A DNA stretch of 64,000 nt. It comes from Allobosea sp. UNC402CLCol. GTDB lineage: Bacteria; Pseudomonadota; Alphaproteobacteria; Rhizobiales; Beijerinckiaceae. A program made the position numbers and the translations under genes. This document shows, piece after piece, positions 32,447 to 41,251 of this stretch (the stretch's first letter is position 1; each line of letters starts with the position of its first letter). The stretch lies in contig NZ_KN050692.1 in assembly GCF_000745475.1 (NCBI RefSeq), positions 513,955 through 577,954 on the forward strand, in the 5' to 3' direction. The notes beneath the pieces are model-generated. The model was not told where the DNA came from. It ran no database searches and worked only from the letters and a program-made list of their open reading frames with translations.

Positions 32447-32887
32447 CTACTCCGCCTCGTTCTCGGCCGCCCAGGTGACGAGGAAGTAGACCGCGATCAG
32501 CGCCATATAGATGCCGACCATCCAGGTCGTCATCGGCACGAAGCGCGGGAAGAAGAAGCTCAACAGGAGTTGGCTCAACGTCGCGAGCAGCCAGAGCACC
32601 CCGCCCCAGGTCGAGGTCAGCCACAGCCCCACCGCCGCGACGAGATCGATTACCGCGAAATAGACGATGATCGCCTGGAAACTGAGCAAACGATTCTCGA
32701 AGGGCAGCTGGCCGTCGCCCGAAACGCCGAAGATCACCATCCAGGCCATCAGCCCCTTGGCGAGCCAGAGCACCGAGAGCAGCCGCAGGAACCAGACCAG
32801 CACGAGCCGCCAGCGGGCCGCATCCTTGGTGCCGCCCTCGCCCGCCTGTTCGCCGCGCAGGGCCTCGACGTCGCCACCCAGACCCAA
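32447..32887 (-). CDS. DUF6163 family membrane protein
   Basis: A 146-residue protein with four predicted membrane helices ('LVWFLRLLSVLWLAKGLMAW', 'IIVYFAVIDLVAAVGLWL', 'GGVLWLLATLSQLLLSFFF', 'MVGIYMALIAVYFLVTW'). It resembles a family seen almost only in Rhizobiales; function unknown. The start is a TTG at 32887, two bases after the upstream stop, supported by GGAGGT 6 nt before it inside the end of the hydrolase gene, so translation is coupled. An internal GTG is the alternative start. Confidence 0.8.
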   Translation of the reverse strand: MGLGGDVEALRGEQAGEGGTKDAARWRLVLVWFLRLLSVLWLAKGLMAWMVIFGVSGDGQLPFENRLLSFQAIIVYFAVIDLVAAVGLWLTSTWGGVLWLLATLSQLLLSFFFPRFVPMTTWMVGIYMALIAVYFLVTWAAENEAE

Positions 32888-32889
32888 GC

Positions 32890-33945
32890 TCAGACCTCCA
32901 GCTTCAGCTCGGCGGCGCCGAGCGGAGCGAAATAGGCCGCGATCGCGGCAGGCTCGACGGCTTCCAGCGTATCCGGCCGCCAGTGCGGCGCCTGGTCCTT
33001 GTCGATCACCACCGCGCGCACGCCTTCATAGAAATCATGGCCATGGGCGATGCGCGAGACGATGCGGAATTCGGTGCGCATCGCCTCGGCGAAATCGAGA
33101 TCCTTGCCGCGGCGCATCTGCTCATGGGCGATGGCGACGCTGGTCGGCGATTTGGCGGCGATGGTCTGCGCGAGCTTGCCGGCAAAGGCGCTGCCGCCGG
33201 TCGCGAGAGCTTTCAGCCGCGCGACGACCTCCAGCGGCGAGGCGGCGGCGAAGGCGTCCGCGATCGTCGCGGCCTCCGCCTGCAACGGGCCGGGCGGCCG
33301 GGCGATGGTGAAGCCGGCGAGGATGTCGTCGAGGGCGGCGCGGCTGGTCAGCGCGTCGGCGAGCTCGGCCATGCGGTCGCTGGCGACGCTATGGGTGGCA
33401 AGGCCGACCGAAAGTGCGTCGGCCGCACCGATGCGCTCGCCGGTCAAGGCGAGGAAGTGACCGAAGGCGCCGGGCAGGCGCGGCAAGGCATAAGTCGCGC
33501 CGACATCGGGGAAGAAGCCGATGCCGACCTCGGGCATGGCGAAGAGATAGCGGTCGCCGGCGATGCGATGGCTGCCATGCAGCGAGATGCCGACACCGCC
33601 GCCCATGACGATGCCGTCGATGAGCGCGACATAGGGCTTGGGATAGGTCTTGATGCGGTGATTGAGGATGTATTCCTCGCCCCAGAAGGCGAGCATCTCG
33701 TCCTGGCGGCCGGCCTTGCCGCAATCATGCAGCCAGCGGATGTCGCCGCCGGCCGAAAAAGCCTTCTCGCTCGTGCTGATGACGACGACGCGCGTCACCT
33801 GCGGATCGTTCTCCCAGGCGTCGAGGGCGCGGGCGAGCTCGCGGACCATGCCGAGGCTGAGCGCGTTCAGCGCCTTCGGCCGGTTGAGGATGACGACGCC
33901 GGCCGCGCCGCGGATCTCGCAGATGATGTCCTGGTCCTGCGCCAT
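32890..33945 (-). CDS. 3-hydroxyisobutyryl-CoA hydrolase (crotonase superfamily)
   Basis: A 351-residue crotonase-fold protein; the length and C-terminal half fit 3-hydroxyisobutyryl-CoA hydrolase of valine breakdown better than the about 260-residue enoyl-CoA hydratases. Oxyanion-hole motifs are 'EKAFSAGGDIRWLHD' and 'DGIVMGGGVGISLHG', with the catalytic Glu region in 'AMPEVGIGFFPDVGATY' and 'RIAHGHDFYEGVRAVVIDKD' near the end. No other valine-degradation genes are nearby. The DUF6163 gene follows after 2 nt. Confidence 0.87.
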   Translation of the reverse strand: MAQDQDIICEIRGAAGVVILNRPKALNALSLGMVRELARALDAWENDPQVTRVVVISTSEKAFSAGGDIRWLHDCGKAGRQDEMLAFWGEEYILNHRIKTYPKPYVALIDGIVMGGGVGISLHGSHRIAGDRYLFAMPEVGIGFFPDVGATYALPRLPGAFGHFLALTGERIGAADALSVGLATHSVASDRMAELADALTSRAALDDILAGFTIARPPGPLQAEAATIADAFAAASPLEVVARLKALATGGSAFAGKLAQTIAAKSPTSVAIAHEQMRRGKDLDFAEAMRTEFRIVSRIAHGHDFYEGVRAVVIDKDQAPHWRPDTLEAVEPAAIAAYFAPLGAAELKLEV

Positions 33946-34167
33946 GATCCGCCCCGGTTACGATGGGCTGCGGTTCTGGAAGGCGGGGGCGAGGTTGTCA
34001 ACGCGGGGGGTGGTGTAGCGGTGCAAATGTCGGTTTGGGGTGGAAAACGAACGCTGGAGGACCTCCCTGGAAGCCGGCACCCAGCCCCAAGACCTGCCTC
34101 GGCTCAAACGGTGCTGCTGGAGCCGGTGAAGGTTGCGTGCTGGCCGGTGGCTCGGATCATTGGTGCG

Positions 34168-36240
34168 TCAGGAGCGGGTCGAGGGCGAGCGGCCTGCCGG
34201 CGACCAATTCCGAATGGTCTTCGGCACCTTCTCCCCTTGCAGAGGCCTTGCATACAAATAGCCTTGAGCGGAATCGCACCCTGTTTCTCGCAAGCGCGCG
34301 GCCTGCTCGGCGCTTTCGACCCCTTCTGCCGTCGTATGCATTCCCATGGCGTGGCCGAGGCTCACGATGGCGGCGACAATCGCGGCGTCACTGTCGTCGC
34401 TGATCAGGTTCTGCACGAAACTCTGGTCGATCTTGATGTGATCCACGGGGAACTGCTTGAGGTGCAGGAGCGAGGCAAACCCCGTCCCGAAATCGTCCAG
34501 AGCGATGGAGACGCCAGCCTCATGCAGTTCGCTCAAGATGGCGGACGCCGTCGCTGTCCTGCGCCCGAGGAACGCCGTTTCGGTCACTTCGACTTCAAAA
34601 TGCACCGAGGAGACGCGCGCCTCTTCCAGGATGCGGAGAATCCTGTCGGCGAGTTTCGGGTCGGAGATGTCGGCCGAAGACAGATTGACGGCCACCCGGC
34701 CGCATTCGAGACCCTGGTCCAGCCATAACCGGACATCGGCGGCAACCTGGCGGATCATCTGCTCGCCCAGCGCAATCGAAATGGCCTGCTCAGAGAACAT
34801 GGAGCCAAAGTAACCGGGAGTGAGAAGCCCTTTGGTCGGGTGGTTCCACCGCGCGAGGGCCTCGAAGCCGACGATCCGGCCTGTCACCAACGACACTTTC
34901 GGCTGGTAGTACGGGACGAACTGCCGCGCAGTGAGCCCTTCACGCACGTCATGTGCGATGGTCACGCGGTGTTCCATCGTCTCGCGGGCGGCGCTGGTAT
35001 AGACCACGGCCTGGCTGCGCCCCTGCTCCTTGGCGCGATAAAGCGCGATGTCGGCGTCCTTCATCAGTTCGACCGGGTCGCGGTGATGTTCCGGGAAGGT
35101 CGCCAGCCCAATGCTGACCGTGGTGGAGAGCGCCCGCCCCTCGTGCTGGAAGGGCGCGCGCAGAGCCTCGACAATTTCCGCAGCCCGGGCGATGGCGTCG
35201 CTCCCCGCTGAAATCTCGGCGAGGATAATGGCGAACTCATCGCCCCCGAGGCGTGCCACGGTATCGCCTTCGCCAACGAAGCTCCTGAGCCGAAGGGCCG
35301 CTTCCTGAAGGAGGAGGTCTCCGACCGCATGGCCGAGGGTATCGTTGACATCCTTGAAGTCGTCGAGATCGAGCAGCAGCAGGCCCACACCAACCCCGGA
35401 GTCCCCCGCATTCTTCAGGGCCTCGTTCAGGCGGACATGGAACAGCGCCCGGTTCGCCAGGCCCGTCAGGGGGTCGTGGTTGGCGGTTCGCCAGATGGCT
35501 TCCTCGGCCGCTTTCCGATCGGCGATGTCGAAGGTCAGTCCGATGAGCCGGTTTTCGCCCTTTCGCTCAGCCCTGAGCGACAGCCATGTATGCGTGCCGT
35601 CTGGGGACAGGTAGCGCACTTCAGTCGCGCCACTGCCCTCCGATATGACGGTATGCCAGAAAGTCGTCACCCTCTGCCGGTCGTCGGGATGCACCCGATC
35701 GATGAAATCGGCCGCCGGTCCCGAAGAAATCCCCAGCAGCACCATGGAATTCTCAGAGCGATCGACCCACAGCGTCTCGAGATCGAGCTCCCAGGCCGCC
35801 ATCCTGCTCGCTTGCAAAGCCAGCCGCAGGCGCTCCTCGCTCACCCTGATCGCGTTCTCGGCTGCATTGCGGATGGTGATGTCGGTAAAGGTGCGCACCA
35901 TTCCGCCATTGGGAAGGCGGTTGGTTCGAACCTCCAGCACCGTCCCGTCCGGTCTCTGCCTCTCATAGTCCAGAATTTCGACGTTTATTCCTTCGTATTT
36001 GATGGCGCGAAGGAGCGCTTCGGTGACCGTACCGAATTCACCTTGCTCCATCTGCCATCGTTTCACCGCCTCGAACGACGGATGGGACCGCATCAAGTCG
36101 GCAGGCAGGCCGAGCAGATCGATCGCGCGCTGATTGCAGACCGCCACATAGCCGTTGGCGTCCACCATCAGAATTCCCTGGTCCACATGCTCCACGACAG
36201 CGTTCAACAGAGCGCTGTCCACGGGGAATGCTCGCGTCAT
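34168..36240 (-). CDS. PAS-PAS-GGDEF-EAL cyclic-di-GMP protein
   Basis: A 690-residue cytoplasmic signalling protein: PAS at about 10-120 ('HVDQGILMVDANGYVAVCNQ'), a second PAS at about 130-250, a GGDEF domain (motif 'ARLGGDEFAII') and a C-terminal EAL domain ('GFEALARW', 'VAVNLSSADI', 'VEVTETAFLG', 'ALDDFGTGFASL', 'IKIDQSFV', 'TTAEGVESAEQA'). Both catalytic signatures look intact. The product-inhibition I-site is not canonical: GEGD stands where RxxD is expected, five residues before GGDEF. There are no transmembrane helices from the ATG at 36240. Divergent from hemB. It may be bifunctional. Confidence 0.92.
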   Translation of the reverse strand: MTRAFPVDSALLNAVVEHVDQGILMVDANGYVAVCNQRAIDLLGLPADLMRSHPSFEAVKRWQMEQGEFGTVTEALLRAIKYEGINVEILDYERQRPDGTVLEVRTNRLPNGGMVRTFTDITIRNAAENAIRVSEERLRLALQASRMAAWELDLETLWVDRSENSMVLLGISSGPAADFIDRVHPDDRQRVTTFWHTVISEGSGATEVRYLSPDGTHTWLSLRAERKGENRLIGLTFDIADRKAAEEAIWRTANHDPLTGLANRALFHVRLNEALKNAGDSGVGVGLLLLDLDDFKDVNDTLGHAVGDLLLQEAALRLRSFVGEGDTVARLGGDEFAIILAEISAGSDAIARAAEIVEALRAPFQHEGRALSTTVSIGLATFPEHHRDPVELMKDADIALYRAKEQGRSQAVVYTSAARETMEHRVTIAHDVREGLTARQFVPYYQPKVSLVTGRIVGFEALARWNHPTKGLLTPGYFGSMFSEQAISIALGEQMIRQVAADVRLWLDQGLECGRVAVNLSSADISDPKLADRILRILEEARVSSVHFEVEVTETAFLGRRTATASAILSELHEAGVSIALDDFGTGFASLLHLKQFPVDHIKIDQSFVQNLISDDSDAAIVAAIVSLGHAMGMHTTAEGVESAEQAARLRETGCDSAQGYLYARPLQGEKVPKTIRNWSPAGRSPSTRS

Positions 36241-36481
36241 GCGCTGAGTGGTCAAGCGTCGGCCCCTCCCCAAGCTAATGCTCAAGCAAGGTATGGCCGC
36301 CCACTTTCGAAATACTGAAAGACCGAATTGCCCGGCATCGCTGGCCAGACCGGCATGCTCGCCAGGCTTGCGACCATGCGCCTCTGGTTTGGAATTGTTC
36401 CGATGTGATATGAAGCCGGCATGCCGCTGCCGCCCGCTCAAGCCTCGGGCGTGCCGCGACGTCGTCATTTGAGGCATCGCC

Positions 36482-37537
36482 ATGGAATCCCGGGTCGTCA
36501 GGCCGTTCCCCCATCCTGAGTCGCGCCAGAGCGAGGCCCAGGCCGTCCCCTCGCTCGGACTGACGCGCCGCATGCGCCGCAACCGCAAGGCCGAGTGGTC
36601 GCGACGGCTGGTGCGCGAGACACGGCTGACGACCGACGATCTGATCTGGCCGATCTTCCTGATGGACGGGCAGCAGGCCCGCACGCCGGTGGAATGGATG
36701 CCCGGCGTCGACCGGCTGAACATCGACGAGGCCGTCCGGCAGGCGGCCGAGGCGGCGGCACTCGGCATCCCCGCCATCGCCCCCTTCCCCTATGTCGAAA
36801 AGGCGCTGCGCGACCCGACGGGCTCCGAGGCGCTGAGCAGCGAAAACCTGATGTGCCGCGCGGTGCGGGCGATCAAGCGGGAGGTGCCGCAGATCGGCAT
36901 CATCTGCGACGCGGCGCTCGACCCCTACACCTCGCACGGCCATGACGGCGTGATGGATGGCGAGCGCATCCTGAACGATGCCAGCGTCGCGATCCTCGTC
37001 CGGCAGGCGCTGGCGCTGGCCGATGCCGGCGCCGACGTGATCGCCCCCTCCGACATGATGGACGGGCGCGTCGGCGCGATCCGCGCCGCGCTCGACACCG
37101 CCGGCCAGGAGGACGTGCAGATCATGGCCTATGCGGCCAAATATGCGTCCGCCTTCTACGGCCCGTTCCGGGACGCCATCGGCACCAATGCGACGCTGAT
37201 CGGCGACAAGCGCACCTACCAGATGGACCCGGCCAACACCGACGAGGCCATCGCCGAGGTCGCGCTCGACCTCGAGGAGGGCGCCGACATGGTGATGATC
37301 AAGCCCGGCCTGCCCTATCTCGACGTGGTGGCGCGGGTGAAGGACCAGTTCCGCGTGCCGACCTTCGCCTATCAGGTCTCCGGCGAGTACGCGATGCTGA
37401 TGGCCGCCGTGCAGAATGGCTGGCTCGACAGCGACAAGGCGATGCTGGAGAGCCTGCTGGCCTTCAAGCGCGCCGGCGCCGACGGCGTGCTGACCTATTT
37501 CGCGCCGCGCGTGGCGAAGATGCTGAAGGCGGGCTGA
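36482..37537 (+). CDS. hemB: Delta-aminolevulinic acid dehydratase, Mg-type
   Basis: A 351-residue porphobilinogen synthase (haem synthesis). The Schiff-base lysines are K220 ('MAYAAKYASAFYGPF') and K274 ('MVMIKPGLPYLD'). The metal loop reads 'CDAALDPYTSHGHDG' (142-156): the three zinc cysteines of the E. coli type are replaced by A145, D147 and D155, which marks the magnesium-dependent plant/rhizobial class. It is divergent from the cyclic-di-GMP gene. Confidence 0.96.
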   Translation: MESRVVRPFPHPESRQSEAQAVPSLGLTRRMRRNRKAEWSRRLVRETRLTTDDLIWPIFLMDGQQARTPVEWMPGVDRLNIDEAVRQAAEAAALGIPAIAPFPYVEKALRDPTGSEALSSENLMCRAVRAIKREVPQIGIICDAALDPYTSHGHDGVMDGERILNDASVAILVRQALALADAGADVIAPSDMMDGRVGAIRAALDTAGQEDVQIMAYAAKYASAFYGPFRDAIGTNATLIGDKRTYQMDPANTDEAIAEVALDLEEGADMVMIKPGLPYLDVVARVKDQFRVPTFAYQVSGEYAMLMAAVQNGWLDSDKAMLESLLAFKRAGADGVLTYFAPRVAKMLKAG

Positions 37538-37620
37538 GCTTTCCGGTCCCAGACGATTTCGGCGCGTTCGGTGGTACCGAATGATTTTCCGCTCCGCTCG
37601 AAAGCGACGACGGTTTCAGC

Positions 37621-37992
37621 ATGATGACGGATGAAAGCCAGAGCTTCCTGGCGCGACTGAAGGCCGACCTGCGAACGGCGATGCGAGAGCGCAAATCGGT
37701 CGAGGTGACGGCACTGCGTGAATTGATCGCTGCGATCGACAATGCCCAGGCCGTTCCAGTCGGCGATCGGCACGACAGCTATGTGTTTCACGCATTCGGC
37801 GACAGCGCGGTCGAAGTCCCACGCAAGGTGCTGGGCAAGGACGAGCTGCGCCGTTTGGTCGAAGCCGAAATCCAGAGCCGAAACGACGCAGCGAAGACGT
37901 ATCGCAGCCTCGGGCGCGACGACAAGGCTCGGGATCTGTCTGATGGAGCACAGACCCTGAATCGATATCTCGATCCACCCGATCTGAGCTAG
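37621..37992 (+). CDS. GatB/YqeY-like domain protein, short form
   Basis: A 123-residue protein with the YqeY pattern 'LKADLRTAMRERKSVEVTALRELIAAIDNA' at 13-42 (in two parts) and 'LRRLVEAEIQSRNDAAKTY' at about 75-93. YqeY resembles the tail domain of the amidotransferase GatB and may bind tRNA; its role is unclear. It is a little shorter than the usual about 150 residues and lacks the C-terminal end of that family. Start is at 37621 or the next ATG at 37624. Confidence 0.72.
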   Translation: MMTDESQSFLARLKADLRTAMRERKSVEVTALRELIAAIDNAQAVPVGDRHDSYVFHAFGDSAVEVPRKVLGKDELRRLVEAEIQSRNDAAKTYRSLGRDDKARDLSDGAQTLNRYLDPPDLS

Positions 37993-38057
37993 CGGCACAC
38001 CCCCCACTCCAAAGCCATGTTTCAAACGGCACGGGCAAGCGCTACCGTTGCCGCCGC

Positions 38058-39398
38058 ATGCGCCCGCTCCTCCTGCCGATTCTGGTTGCCGTCCTCGTGG
38101 CCCTCGCCGGTTGCGGCGAAGACTTCGACACCGACCAGACGCGGCTGTGCCGGCAGGCGATCCCGCCGCTCAACCCGCCGGGAGCGCATATCGAGATCGA
38201 GCGGATCACAGCCGGCCCGGTGCGACGGGCGCTGCGCCTGCTCTACCGAATGCAGCTCGGCGACGGCGTCGCGCGGCATCGCAGCATCGACTGCCTGTTC
38301 GGCACGGACGACAAGGGGCTCGGGCGGCCGACGCTGATCGGCATCGCCTCGGACGGGCAGCCGATGTCGGATGCCAGCTTCTATTTCCTGCGCCGGTTCT
38401 ATCTCGAGGATCGCAGCGAGCCGCCGCCGGATCCGGCCGCGCCCACGGCGTCGGACCTGCCCGCCGTGCCGGCCGGCCTCGCCTATGGCCTGCAGCAGGC
38501 GCTGAGCGGCCTGCCCTCGGCGGCGATCTACGGGCTGCTCGCCGCCGCCTATGCGCTGGTCTACGGGCTGACCGGGCGGATCATCCTGTGCTTCGGCGAA
38601 TTCGCCGCGCTCGGGGCGCTGGCCTCGGTGGTCGGGGTGGCGCTGCTGCTCTCGCTCGCCGTCTCGACGCCGCTGACGGGGCTCGCCGTCGCCTTCACCG
38701 TGGCGATCCTCGTCTCGGCGCTGCACGGTTTCGCCATGGGCCGCTTCGTGCTGCGCCATCTCGAACGCGCCAGCGGCCAGCAGATGCTGATCGCGACGAT
38801 CGGCCTTTCGATCGCGCTCTCGGAATATCTGCGCCTCGCCCAGGGGCCGCAATTGCGCTGGCTGCCGCCGGTGTTCAACGCTCCCGTGGCGCTCGTCCAT
38901 GCCGGCGATTTCATCGTGACGCTCAACCCGGTCGCGACCCTCCTGACGCTGATCGGGTTGGGCGCCACGCTCGGGCTGGTGCAGCTCATCCGCCGCACCG
39001 CCTATGGCAGGGCCTGGCGGGCGGTCGCCGACGATGAGGGCACGGCGGCGCTGTTCGGCGTCGATGCACGCGCCGTGCGCGACATCGCCGTCATCATCGC
39101 CTGCGCGCTCTGCGGCATGGCGGGCGTCATCGTCACGGTGATCTATGGCGGCATGGGCTTCGCCGGCGGCTTCTCGCTCGGCCTCAAGGCGCTGGTCGCG
39201 GCCATCCTCGGCGGCATCGGCTCGGTGCCGGGCGCGGCGCTGGGCGGGCTGTTCATCGCCGGCTTCGAGGCGGTCTGGTCGGCGACGCTGCCGATCGAGC
39301 AACGCGACCTCGCGGTCTATCTATTGCTCGCCATCGTGCTGATCTGGCGCCCCGGAGGCTTCTTCGGCGACAGCGAATTGACGCCGCGCCAGGTTTGA
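38058..39398 (+). CDS. Branched-chain amino acid ABC permease (LivH type) fused to an N-terminal lipoprotein-like domain
   Basis: A 446-residue protein of two parts. Residues 1-19 are a lipoprotein-like signal ending in the lipobox LAGC (Cys19); 20-140 are a predicted periplasmic region with two more cysteines (C31, C79). From about 145 on it is a LivH-type permease: 'QALSGLPSAAIYGLLAAAYA', 'IILCFGEFAALGALASVVG', the ATPase-contact loop 'RTAYGRAWRAVADDEGTAALFGV' (in two parts) and 'LGGIGSVPGAALGGLFIAGF'. No LivM, ATPase or binding-protein gene is in the neighbourhood. Whether Cys19 is lipidated is unknown; the segment may serve as a first membrane helix. Confidence 0.8.
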   Translation: MRPLLLPILVAVLVALAGCGEDFDTDQTRLCRQAIPPLNPPGAHIEIERITAGPVRRALRLLYRMQLGDGVARHRSIDCLFGTDDKGLGRPTLIGIASDGQPMSDASFYFLRRFYLEDRSEPPPDPAAPTASDLPAVPAGLAYGLQQALSGLPSAAIYGLLAAAYALVYGLTGRIILCFGEFAALGALASVVGVALLLSLAVSTPLTGLAVAFTVAILVSALHGFAMGRFVLRHLERASGQQMLIATIGLSIALSEYLRLAQGPQLRWLPPVFNAPVALVHAGDFIVTLNPVATLLTLIGLGATLGLVQLIRRTAYGRAWRAVADDEGTAALFGVDARAVRDIAVIIACALCGMAGVIVTVIYGGMGFAGGFSLGLKALVAAILGGIGSVPGAALGGLFIAGFEAVWSATLPIEQRDLAVYLLLAIVLIWRPGGFFGDSELTPRQV

Positions 39399-39472
39399 CG
39401 ACAGCCTGCGGCATCGGCTTCCGTCCGAAAACACATTTGCCTTTCGCCCCCGGACGAGACACGGACCTCATC

Positions 39473-40717
39473 ATGACCGAGACCTTCGCGATCACGCCCG
39501 AGGACATCGACGCCGCCGCGGGGCGGATCGCAGGCCATGTCCTGCGCACGCCGCTGGTGCCGGCGCCGCGCCTCTCCGAGCTCACGGGCGCGCAGGTCAT
39601 GGTCAAGCATGAGAACATGCAGGCGACCGCCTCCTTCAAGGAGCGCGGCGCGGTCAACAAGCTGCTCTCGCTCAGCGAGGCCGAGCGGGCCCGCGGCGTC
39701 ATCGCCATGTCGGCCGGCAACCATGCCCAGGCGGTGGCCTATCACGCCAAGCGCTTCGGCATCCCGGCGACCATCGTCATGCCCGAGACGACGCCGCTGG
39801 TGAAGGTCGAGAACACCCGCGCCCATGGCGCGCGCGTCGTGCTCCATGGCGAGACGCTCTACGAATCCGCGCAGAAGGCACGCGAGCTCGCCGGCGCCGA
39901 GCAGCTCGTCTTCGTCCACCCCTATGACGATGCCGCGGTGATGGCGGGCCAGGGCACCGTCGCGCGCGAGATGCTCGCCGACGAGCCCGATCTCGACATG
40001 CTGATCATCCCGCTCGGCGGCGGCGGGCTGATGGCCGGCAACGCCGTCGCCGCCAAGGCGATCAAGCCCGGCATCGAGCTGATCGGCGTCGAGGCCGACC
40101 TCTACCCCTCCTTCTTCAACGCCGTGAACGGGCAGGACCGCCCCATCGGCGGGGCGACGCTGGCCGAGGGCATCGCGGTCAAGACCGTCGGCCAGATGAC
40201 GCTGCCGATCGTCTCGAAACTGGTTTCCGACATCGTGCTCGTCGGCGAAGACCTGATCGAGCGCGCCGTCAACGCCTATGCCTGCCTGCAGCACAGCCTG
40301 GCGGAAGGCGCCGGCGCGGCCGGGCTCGCGGCGATGCTGAAGGAGCCGGAGCGCTATGCCGGGCGCAAGGTCGGGCTCGTGCTCTGCGGCGGCAACATCG
40401 ACACCCGCCTGCTCGCCGCGATCATGGTGCGCGAGCTGGAGCGGGAGGACCGTATCGTCGCCTTCCGCCTGACCAGCAGCGACCGGCCCGGCCTGCTCGG
40501 CAAGATCGCGAGCCTTCTCGGCAATGAGGGGGCCAATATCCTCGAGGTCAGCCATGGCCGGCTTTTCCTCGACGTGCCGGCGAAAGGCGTCTCGCTCGAC
40601 GTCACGGTCGAGACGCGCGGCGAGGCACATTCGCGCGCGATCGAGGACATGCTGGCGAAAAATGGCTTCGCGCCCCGGCGCATCCTGCCGCGTGGCCTTG
40701 CGGAACCGACGCGCTGA
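39473..40717 (+). CDS. ilvA: Threonine ammonia-lyase
   Basis: A 414-residue PLP enzyme deaminating threonine to 2-oxobutanoate. The PLP lysine is in 'ATASFKERGAVNKL', the phosphate loop is 'PLGGGGLMAGNAVAAKA', and 'VIAMSAGNHAQAVAYHAKRF' is the typical serine/threonine dehydratase motif. A single ACT domain starts at about 335 ('FRLTSSDRPGLLGKIASLLG'), the arrangement of the shorter about 400-residue class rather than the 500-residue two-ACT IlvA. The start at 39473 places the N-terminus correctly. Confidence 0.93.
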   Translation: MTETFAITPEDIDAAAGRIAGHVLRTPLVPAPRLSELTGAQVMVKHENMQATASFKERGAVNKLLSLSEAERARGVIAMSAGNHAQAVAYHAKRFGIPATIVMPETTPLVKVENTRAHGARVVLHGETLYESAQKARELAGAEQLVFVHPYDDAAVMAGQGTVAREMLADEPDLDMLIIPLGGGGLMAGNAVAAKAIKPGIELIGVEADLYPSFFNAVNGQDRPIGGATLAEGIAVKTVGQMTLPIVSKLVSDIVLVGEDLIERAVNAYACLQHSLAEGAGAAGLAAMLKEPERYAGRKVGLVLCGGNIDTRLLAAIMVRELEREDRIVAFRLTSSDRPGLLGKIASLLGNEGANILEVSHGRLFLDVPAKGVSLDVTVETRGEAHSRAIEDMLAKNGFAPRRILPRGLAEPTR

Positions 40718-40773
40718 TCAAACATTGTTGCCCGGGTGCGCATTCCCGCGCGCCGTCATGAGGATCGAGTTCG

Positions 40774-41247
40774 ATGAGCGATACCCGCTACGGCCAGCCG
40801 CCGATCACGGCCCTGGAGCAGCGTCCCTACCAGAACGTCAGCGGCGTCCTGGGCTCGCGGCTCTTCGCCTGGATCATCGACATCGTCGTGCTGTTCTTCC
40901 TCGGCTGGCTGGTCTTCCTGCTGCTGGTGGTGCTCGGCCTCGTCACCTTCGGCGCGACCTGGTTCCTGATCCCGGCCGCCGCCTTCGTGACGGCGCTGGG
41001 GTATGCGGCCTTGACGGTCGGCGGCCGGCGCCAGTCGACCTGGGGCATGCGCGTCGCCGGCTTGCGGGTCGAGACCGCGGATGGCGGGCGGCCCGACGGC
41101 CTCGTCGCGGCGGTGCATGCGCTGTTCTTCTACGTCGCGGCCGGAACGGTGGCGCTGTGGCTCATCGACATCGGCTGCGGCCTCTTTCGCTCCGATCGGC
41201 GCCTCGGCCATGACCTGCTGACCGGCCTCGTGGTCGTGCGGGCTTGA
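40774..41247 (+). CDS. RDD family membrane protein
   Basis: A 157-residue protein with the RDD signature: 'RLFAWIIDIVVLFFLGWLV' (Arg and Asp in helix 1), 'RRQSTWGMRVAGLRVETADG' and the closing 'RRLGHDLLTGLVVV'. Three to four membrane helices. Function unknown; some relatives affect Na+/H+ or solute transport. Confidence 0.88.
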   Translation: MSDTRYGQPPITALEQRPYQNVSGVLGSRLFAWIIDIVVLFFLGWLVFLLLVVLGLVTFGATWFLIPAAAFVTALGYAALTVGGRRQSTWGMRVAGLRVETADGGRPDGLVAAVHALFFYVAAGTVALWLIDIGCGLFRSDRRLGHDLLTGLVVVRA

Positions 41248-41251
41248 GGGG

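Noticed and set aside
33946..34167. Possible small gene after the 3-hydroxyisobutyryl-CoA hydrolase gene on the + strand
   Set aside because: The frames there lack a ribosome site and show no family-like or membrane-like sequence; it reads as spacer.
36241..36777. An N-terminal extension of the cyclic-di-GMP protein reaching into hemB
   Set aside because: The extension overlaps the hemB coding start on the other strand and has no domain; the ATG at 36240 leads directly into the first PAS domain.
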